From NCBI GenBank assembly GCA_003534295.1, contig DPDV01000001.1, positions 1-64,000 on the forward strand: a stretch of 64,000 bases of DNA, written 5' to 3'. This document shows positions 58,721 through 64,000 of the stretch, in pieces. The position numbers and the translations under genes were made by a program. This DNA is from Clostridiales bacterium (GTDB taxonomy: Bacteria; Bacillota; Clostridia; TANB77; CAG-508). Numbering within the stretch: position 1 is the first letter of the stretch; the number at the start of each line of letters is the position of its first letter. The notes beneath the pieces were generated by a model that saw only the letters and a list, made by a program, of their open reading frames with translations, was not told where the DNA came from and searched no databases.

Positions 58721-58988
58721 TATTTATCCTCCTCATTTAACAAATTAAATATAGCTAACTCTTCATCAACAGCTGTTTTTTCATCTGCAAAGCTTAAATT
58801 ATAGTCATAATCATCATCTTCTAACTGAATATTAGAAATCATGCTTAACATAGTTTTGTCAGATATATTTGTTATCTTTTTTATGAATTGAAATTTGAAT
58901 AATATATCATATCAGTGCAAACTAATTCTCCATCCTTTATTTCTTCTTCATAATTATCAATAAAGAAATTTTTTATTGTTTTTTCGTA
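58705..58988 (-). pseudogene. Remnant of a gene upstream of the CYTH gene
   Basis: An open stretch without a start, reading YEKTIKNFFIDNYEEEIKDG then ELVCTD, shifts frame near 58910 and continues ILFKFQFIKKITNISDKTML, then an acidic tail (DDDYDYN, DEKTAVDEELAIFNLL), and stops at 58705, overlapping the CYTH start. The 5' part is missing at the recO end. It was probably co-transcribed with the CYTH gene before decay. Confidence 0.5.
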
Positions 58989-58989
58989 T

Positions 58990-59703
58990 TTATAACTTAT
59001 ATTCTTTTTCTAATTTACTGTTTAAATATAATTTGCTTATTACTTTTAATTGTGTTATATTTTCTTCTGAAATATTAAAAGAAAATATTTTTTTGGCTGG
59101 TGCCATTACTATATATTTTATTGCGTTTTCTGTTGTTTTTGAGACTTCAATTGCTCCTTTATCTTGTTTACCACAAGCACTACATTTAAATCCGTTATCT
59201 TTTAGCGAAAAATATTTTAATTCTTCTTTCTCCCCACAATTTACGCATTTATCTATCACTGGCATAAATCCTAATAGGCATAAAAGTTTTATTTCAAAAA
59301 TGGATAGTATTAAGTCTAAATTTTTATCTGTTTCGGAAATCATATATAATGTATTTAAAAATAGTTGCAATATTTTATATGTGTTTTGGTTTTCGTCTGT
59401 TACATCATTTATTATTTTGGTTATAAGTGCTGCATATTTTAATTTTTCAAAGTCTGTTCTTATATTGTAAAATATTTCTATAATATCACAAGAATTTATA
59501 TTGTAATTTTGCGAATTATTATACAACATATATTCTCCAAAGCACAAAAATTGAGTTGCTGCCATAAGCACACTTTTTGGTCTTCTTGCTCCTTTGGCAG
59601 CACACCCAATTTTTCCATTCGGTGTTAAAATTGTAAGCATTTTATCAAAGTCGTTCATATTGCTTTCTGCTATTATTATCCCCTTTGTCTTCAATATTCC
59701 CAT
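58990..59703 (-). CDS. recO: DNA repair protein RecO
   Basis: The 237-residue protein has the OB-fold start (ILKTKGIIIAESNMNDFDKM), GAARRP-type segment AAKGARRPKS, and a C4 zinc site (CVNCGEKEELKYFS; CSACGKQ). RecO helps load RecA at gaps with RecF and RecR. GGAAGGT precedes the ATG, inside the yqzL coding region. Confidence 0.94.
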   Translation of the reverse strand: MGILKTKGIIIAESNMNDFDKMLTILTPNGKIGCAAKGARRPKSVLMAATQFLCFGEYMLYNNSQNYNINSCDIIEIFYNIRTDFEKLKYAALITKIINDVTDENQNTYKILQLFLNTLYMISETDKNLDLILSIFEIKLLCLLGFMPVIDKCVNCGEKEELKYFSLKDNGFKCSACGKQDKGAIEVSKTTENAIKYIVMAPAKKIFSFNISEENITQLKVISKLYLNSKLEKEYKL

Positions 59704-59812
59704 ATTGATTACCTTCCATGTTTTTTTGTATATTTTCTATTTCTATTAATTCAATAAAAGTATTTACATTTCCTGTGTGCTTAAATGTATTCCAAGCCAT
59801 TTGTCTTAGCAT
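59645..59812 (-). CDS. yqzL: YqzL-like small protein between era and recO
   Basis: The ORF encodes 55 residues from ATG 59812, with GAAGGAG upstream. It begins MLRQMAWNTFKHTGNVNTFI followed by ELIEIEN, matching the short YqzL protein (W.xFxxTGNxxxY pattern) found between era and recO in Firmicutes. It extends 59 bases into recO in another frame, giving a basic tail. Function is unknown. Confidence 0.75.
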   Translation of the reverse strand: MLRQMAWNTFKHTGNVNTFIELIEIENIQKNMEGNQYGNIEDKGDNNSRKQYERL

Positions 59813-59864
59813 AAAATCAGCTCCTTCGAGTTTATCTTTTGCATTTTTTTATAATTTTATACTT

Positions 59865-60755
59865 CTACATTTTAAATTTATTTACAATAGAATCTTTATT
59901 TATCCAGTCTTCTTTTACTTTTACCCATACTTTTAAATTAATTTTTGTATTTAACATTTTTTCTAAATCTTGTCTTGCATATGTACTAATTCTTTTTAGC
60001 ATTTCTCCATCTTTTCCAATTATTATACCCTTATGTGATTCTCTTATACAATATATGGTAGCTTCTATGTTGTATATTGGCTCGCCTTTCATTGTTTTTC
60101 TTCTTTTCATTCGCTCTACTTCTACCAATATTCCATGTGGTACTTCATCTCTTAATAGTTTTAATGCTTTTTCTCTTATCATTTCTTCTGCTAATTGTTG
60201 CATTGTTTGGTCTGTATATTCTTCTGTATCATAGTATAATGGTCCTTCTGATAAGTTTGTTTCTATTTCATCTAATAGTATTTCTGAATCTTCTTGTTTA
60301 GAGGCAACCATTGGTACTATTGTTATAAATTCATATTCATTTTTATATAGTTCCATTGCTCTTGCAACTTGTGCCATGCTTGCTAAATCCATTTTATTTA
60401 TAACTAATATTGTTTTCTTTTTGGCTTTTTTTATTTTTTCTAATATTATTTTTTCTTCTTCTGATATTTCTTTTGCAAAGGCTTCTACTACAAATACTAT
60501 TAAGTCAACATCTTGTATAGAAGTTAGTGATGTTTCTATCATTGCATCACTTAATTTACTTTGTGGTTTATGTATTCCTGGTGTATCTATAAATATAATT
60601 TGTGAATCTGGTCTATTTACAATGGCTTTTATTGCTTTGCGTGTTGTTTGCGGTCTATTTGCTATTGCTGCTACCTTTTCTCCTACTAATGAATTTATTA
60701 TGCTGGATTTTCCGACATTTGTCTTTCCTACTATTGATACAAAACCTGACTTCAT
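59865..60755 (-). CDS. era: GTPase Era
   Basis: Era binds 16S rRNA and assists 30S assembly. The 296-residue protein has G1 GKTNVGKSSIINSL, G2 PQTTRKAI, G3 DTPGIHKPQ, G4 VINKMDL, and a C-terminal KH domain with IIGKDGEMLKRIS. AGGAGGT precedes the ATG. yqzL and recO follow in one unit. Confidence 0.97.
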   Translation of the reverse strand: MKSGFVSIVGKTNVGKSSIINSLVGEKVAAIANRPQTTRKAIKAIVNRPDSQIIFIDTPGIHKPQSKLSDAMIETSLTSIQDVDLIVFVVEAFAKEISEEEKIILEKIKKAKKKTILVINKMDLASMAQVARAMELYKNEYEFITIVPMVASKQEDSEILLDEIETNLSEGPLYYDTEEYTDQTMQQLAEEMIREKALKLLRDEVPHGILVEVERMKRRKTMKGEPIYNIEATIYCIRESHKGIIIGKDGEMLKRISTYARQDLEKMLNTKINLKVWVKVKEDWINKDSIVNKFKM

Positions 60756-60781
60756 TTTTTTACCTCCTTGGTCTTTGTCGC

Positions 60782-60806
60782 GGGCGATTAAAATCGCCCT
60801 CTACAT
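60782..60806. repeat. Copy of the GGGCGATT palindromic repeat
   Basis: GGGCGATTAAAATCGCCC followed by TCTACA lies 27 bases upstream of the era start and downstream of hydA, with one inserted T compared with the consensus. Confidence 0.8.
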
Positions 60807-60914
60807 TATTATGTTTCAATTTTTACTTATTAGTAAATGTCAATTTTCTATACTATTATACACCTATTTTTTTAAAAAGTTTGTCGAATTTTGTAAATAA
60901 ATCAATTTTTTTCT

Positions 60915-62654
60915 CTAAATATTATATTTTTCTTTTCTACTGTATGTTGTATGTAAAAGCTCATGTGCTTTATGTCCACCTGGAACACCTATATATTCAC
61001 TATATATTTGTTTTAAAATTGGATTTTCATGTGATTTTCTTATTTTGCTTTTTTCGTCTATAGAATACATTGCTTCTGCTCTTTTTCTCCTTACATCTAT
61101 TGTTCCTCTAATTTTGGAATTTTTAATAGGTTGTCCCCCTCCCATAATGCAACCTCCTGGACAGGCCATTATTTCTACAAATTGATAATCTGCTTTTCCA
61201 GATTTTATTTCTTCCATTATTGTTTGGGCATTTCCTAGTCCATGCGCAACAACTACTTTTATATCTCTTTCTCCTAATTTTAGGCTTGCTCTTTTTATGC
61301 CTTGTTCTCCTCTTATTTCTTTAAATTCTATTTTTTCCAATTCTTCTCCTGTTAATATTTCTGATACACTTCTAAGTGCGGCTTCCATTACACCACCTGT
61401 AACTCCAAATATTGCTGCAGCTCCTGTTGCTTCTCCCATAGGACTATCAAATTCTTTTTCTTCTAGTTGTTCAAATTCTATATTGGCTTGTTTTATCATT
61501 CTTGCTAATTCTCTTGTAGTTAATACACAATCCACATCATACATTCCATTGTTTTTCAATTCTGTTCTTTGCCTTTCATATTTTTTTGCAATACATGGCA
61601 TAACAGATACAACATATATTTTTTCTGCTGGTATGTTATTTTTTTCTGCATAATATGTCTTTAAAAGTGCCCCAAACATTTCATGTGGCGATTTGCAACT
61701 TGATAAATACTTTATATTTTCTGGATAATTAGCTTCCACATATCTTACCCAGCCTGGACTGCATGATGTAATCATTGGCAGGTTCTTATTTTCGTCTAGT
61801 CTTTGAATAAATTCTGTTCCTTCCTCCATTATAGTAAAGTCTGCTCCTGTATTTGTGTCAAATACTTTATCAAATCCTAGTCTTCTTAGTGCTGAAACCA
61901 TTTTTCCTGTTACATTTGTCCCTATGGGCATTCCAAATTCTTCTCCTAATGCTACTCTAACTGCTGGCGCAGTTTGTACTATTACATAAGTTTCTGGATC
62001 TTTTAATTTTTCCCATGCCTCTTGTGTTGAATCTTTCTCTTTCAAAGCTCCTACAGGACATGCTTCTATGCATTGTCCGCAAAATGTGCAATTAACATCA
62101 TTTAAGCTATGGTCTCCTATTGTTGATATGCAGGACTCAAAACCTCTATTTATACAATCAATTGCACCTATTTTTTGTACTTTTTTACATACTGAAACAC
62201 ATCTTCTACATAAAATGCATTTATTAAAATCTCTAACTATTGATGGAGATAAATCATCTATTTTGTGTTTGTTTTTTTCTCCTTCATATTCTACTCCTGT
62301 TACATTAAATTTTACAGCCAAATTTTGCAACTCACAATTTCCATTTCTTGTACATGTTAGACAATCACGCTGATGGTTTGACAATATTAAGTCTAATATC
62401 ACTTTTCTAGCTTCTATAACTTCTTTTGAATGTGTTCTTACATTCATTCCTTCTTCTACTTTTTGTATACAAGATGTAGCAAAACCTCTTCTTCCGTCCA
62501 CTTGTACAATGCACATTCTGCAATCGCCAATTTCATTTATATCTTTTAAAAAACATAATGTAGGAATATCTATTCCAACTTGCCTAGCAGCCTGTAATAT
62601 TGTGGTACCTTCTTCAACTTGTACTTCTTTATCATCTATCTTTAGATTAATCAT
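60915..62654 (-). CDS. hydA: [FeFe]-hydrogenase catalytic subunit, NAD-linked (group A)
   Basis: The 579-residue protein has an N-terminal [2Fe-2S] domain (CRMCIVQVDGRRGFATSC), a His-ligated cluster (HQRDCLTCTRNGNCELQ), two [4Fe-4S] sites (CILCRRCVSVC; CTFCGQCIEACPVGA), and the H-cluster motifs TSCSPGWVRYV, MPCIAKKYE and MACPGGCIMGGGQP. It makes or uses H2 and is the catalytic part of an electron-bifurcating or NADH-linked complex with the HydB subunit encoded just upstream. Confidence 0.97.
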   Translation of the reverse strand: MINLKIDDKEVQVEEGTTILQAARQVGIDIPTLCFLKDINEIGDCRMCIVQVDGRRGFATSCIQKVEEGMNVRTHSKEVIEARKVILDLILSNHQRDCLTCTRNGNCELQNLAVKFNVTGVEYEGEKNKHKIDDLSPSIVRDFNKCILCRRCVSVCKKVQKIGAIDCINRGFESCISTIGDHSLNDVNCTFCGQCIEACPVGALKEKDSTQEAWEKLKDPETYVIVQTAPAVRVALGEEFGMPIGTNVTGKMVSALRRLGFDKVFDTNTGADFTIMEEGTEFIQRLDENKNLPMITSCSPGWVRYVEANYPENIKYLSSCKSPHEMFGALLKTYYAEKNNIPAEKIYVVSVMPCIAKKYERQRTELKNNGMYDVDCVLTTRELARMIKQANIEFEQLEEKEFDSPMGEATGAAAIFGVTGGVMEAALRSVSEILTGEELEKIEFKEIRGEQGIKRASLKLGERDIKVVVAHGLGNAQTIMEEIKSGKADYQFVEIMACPGGCIMGGGQPIKNSKIRGTIDVRRKRAEAMYSIDEKSKIRKSHENPILKQIYSEYIGVPGGHKAHELLHTTYSRKEKYNI

Positions 62655-62697
62655 CTTAATTTACAATCCTTTCTACTATTATTCTAAATTCAAATTA

Positions 62698-64000
62698 TCA
62701 ACCGATTGCATGAAATGGGCAGTTAGCTACACAAGTTCCACATTTAATACAAATGTCTTTATCTATTATATGTACTTGTTTTGGCTCCCCTGAAATCGCA
62801 TTAACTGGGCAATTTCTTTTACATATTCCACATCCTTTGCATTTTTGTGGATTTATAGAAATATTTGTTAGTGCTTTACATTCTCCAACTTTGCAAGTTT
62901 TATGTTTTATATGGTCTAAATATTCTTCTCTAAAATACTTTAATGTTGACAAAACTGGATTTGGCGCTGTTTGTCCTAACCCGCACACTGCAGTTCTACA
63001 AATATTTATTGCTAATTGTTCCAATTTTTCTAAATCTTGTATGTCCGCCTTTCCATCACATATTTTAGTTAATATTTCTAACATTCTTTTTGTTCCTATT
63101 CTACAAGGTGTACATTTTCCACAAGATTCGTCTACTGTAAAGTCCAAATAAAACTTTGCTAAATTAACCATACACTTTGAGTCATCCATTACTATTAGTC
63201 CACCAGACCCCATCATTGAACCTATTGTTTTTAATGATTCATAGTCTATTGGTGTATCTAAGTGTTCTTTTGGTATACAACCTCCTGATGGGCCTCCCGT
63301 TTGTGCTGCCTTAAAGTCTCTTCCATTTGGAATTCCTCCGCCTATGTCATATACTATTTCCCTTAATGTTGTTCCCATTGGCACTTCTACTAATCCTACA
63401 TTAACTACATTTCCGCCTAATGCAAATACCTTTGTTCCTTTTGAATTTTCTGTTCCTATGTTTGAATACCAATCTGCTCCATTTAGTATTATTCTAGTTA
63501 TATTTGCATATGTTTCTACATTGTTTATTAAAGTTGGTTTTCCCCATAGTCCTTCATTTGCTGGATATGGAGGTTTTAATCTTGGTTGTCCTCTTCTTCC
63601 TTCTATTGATTCTAACAAGGCTGTTTCTTCTCCGCAAACAAAAGCACCGGCTCCTAATCTTATTTCTATGTCAAAACTAAATTCTGTTCCAAATATGTTA
63701 TTACCTAGGAGTCCATATTGCCTTGCTTGTTTTATAGCAATATCAAATCTATGTACTGCAATTGGATATTCTGCTCTTACATATATATATCCTTTATTTG
63801 CACCTATACTATATCCTGCTATTATCATTGCTTCTACAACAGAATGTGGATCCCCCTCTAATATACTTCTATCCATAAATGCTCCTGGGTCGCCTTCATC
63901 TGCATTGCATACAACATATTTTTGCTTTTCCTTTGCAGCTCTTGTTAGTTCCCATTTTTTACCTGTTGGAAAACCTGCTCCACCTCTTCCTCTTAATCCG
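62698..64000 (-). CDS. hydB: NuoF-like hydrogenase subunit (HydB), 5' end outside the window
   Basis: The visible 433 codons run to the window edge. They begin at the FMN/NADH site [16 protein letters not shown] and continue with [20 protein letters not shown], then a [4Fe-4S] site with [15 protein letters not shown], and end with two ferredoxin-type clusters ([24 protein letters not shown]). It takes electrons to or from NAD(H). The real start lies further upstream, so the ATG at 63876 is internal. It is 43 bases from hydA. Confidence 0.95.
   Translation of the reverse strand, partial: GLRGRGGAGFPTGKKWELTRAAKEKQKYVVCNADEGDPGAFMDRSILEGDPHSVVEAMIIAGYSIGANKGYIYVRAEYPIAVHRFDIAIKQARQYGLLGNNIFGTEFSFDIEIRLGAGAFVCGEETALLESIEGRRGQPRLKPPYPANEGLWGKPTLINNVETYANITRIILNGADWYSNIGTENSKGTKVFALGGNVVNVGLVEVPMGTTLREIVYDIGGGIPNGRDFKAAQTGGPSGGCIPKEHLDTPIDYESLKTIGSMMGSGGLIVMDDSKCMVNLAKFYLDFTVDESCGKCTPCRIGTKRMLEILTKICDGKADIQDLEKLEQLAINICRTAVCGLGQTAPNPVLSTLKYFREEYLDHIKHKTCKVGECKALTNISINPQKCKGCGICKRNCPVNAISGEPKQVHIIDKDICIKCGTCVANCPFHAIG

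Overview
The window is a stretch of a strongly AT-rich Gram-positive chromosome. The gene content points to an anaerobic, endospore-forming member of the Clostridia, probably an uncultured gut lineage. Anaerobic metabolism is shown by pyruvate formate-lyase with its activase and by a multimeric [FeFe]-hydrogenase. Sporulation is shown by YlbJ, YunB, a SPOCS-LysM protein, YabG and a GerA-type germinant receptor operon. Firmicutes housekeeping markers include Veg, SepF/DivIVA, YqeG, YqzL-RecO-Era and dnaG-rpoD. Species cannot be fixed from the sequence alone.

Layout. 0-3.3 kb: pflB-pflA and a terminator. 3.3-7.8 kb: a tiny GC-richer membrane ORF, a SpoU methyltransferase and mfd. 7.9-13.6 kb: ylbJ, small unknowns, two half-size TSUP permeases, an XRE regulator, a cysteine desulfurase and a cation efflux protein. 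13.6-20 kb: HIT protein, an alanyl-tRNA synthetase lacking its C-terminal domain, a two-component system, trmB and a Ham1-type pyrophosphatase. 20-24 kb: yunB, SPOCS-LysM, veg and yabG, with a consensus-like sigma-K promoter at yabG. 24-30 kb: an ABC transporter, an amidase, pyrG and deoD on divergent promoters. 30-35.3 kb: mutL-miaA-(broken HlyD-like)-sepF-divIVA. 35.4-37.3 kb: two Cys/Gly-rich mini-proteins, tRNA-Trp, GtrA and a frameshifted M23 peptidase. 37.3-40.8 kb: a zinc-ribbon protein, efp, an M24 peptidase, a prepilin peptidase and YqeG. 41-45.3 kb: a four-gene ger operon. 45.3-57.3 kb: rnr-secG, dnaG-rpoD, carD, dut, an orphan GHKL kinase, rimO, rng and pth. 57.3-59 kb: a degraded patch with a CYTH protein between two broken genes. 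59-64 kb: recO, yqzL, era and hydA-hydB, the last cut by the window edge.

Two families of short dispersed intergenic repeats run through the window. One is a palindrome with core GGGCGATTAAAATCGCCC followed by CTACA, seen at seven places. The other is built around GTCCCTAATTG and TTGTGCAAA, seen at four places. Copies supply the stop codons of mfd, the HIT gene and pyrG, so these repeats have reshaped gene ends. No CRISPR array, IS element, rRNA operon or prophage was found. The most interesting items are the two repeat families, the GC-richer membrane peptide locus, the inverted repeat that can hide the ribosome-binding site of the GHKL kinase, the short AlaRS, and the ger operon with a non-canonical GerC and a small fourth subunit.
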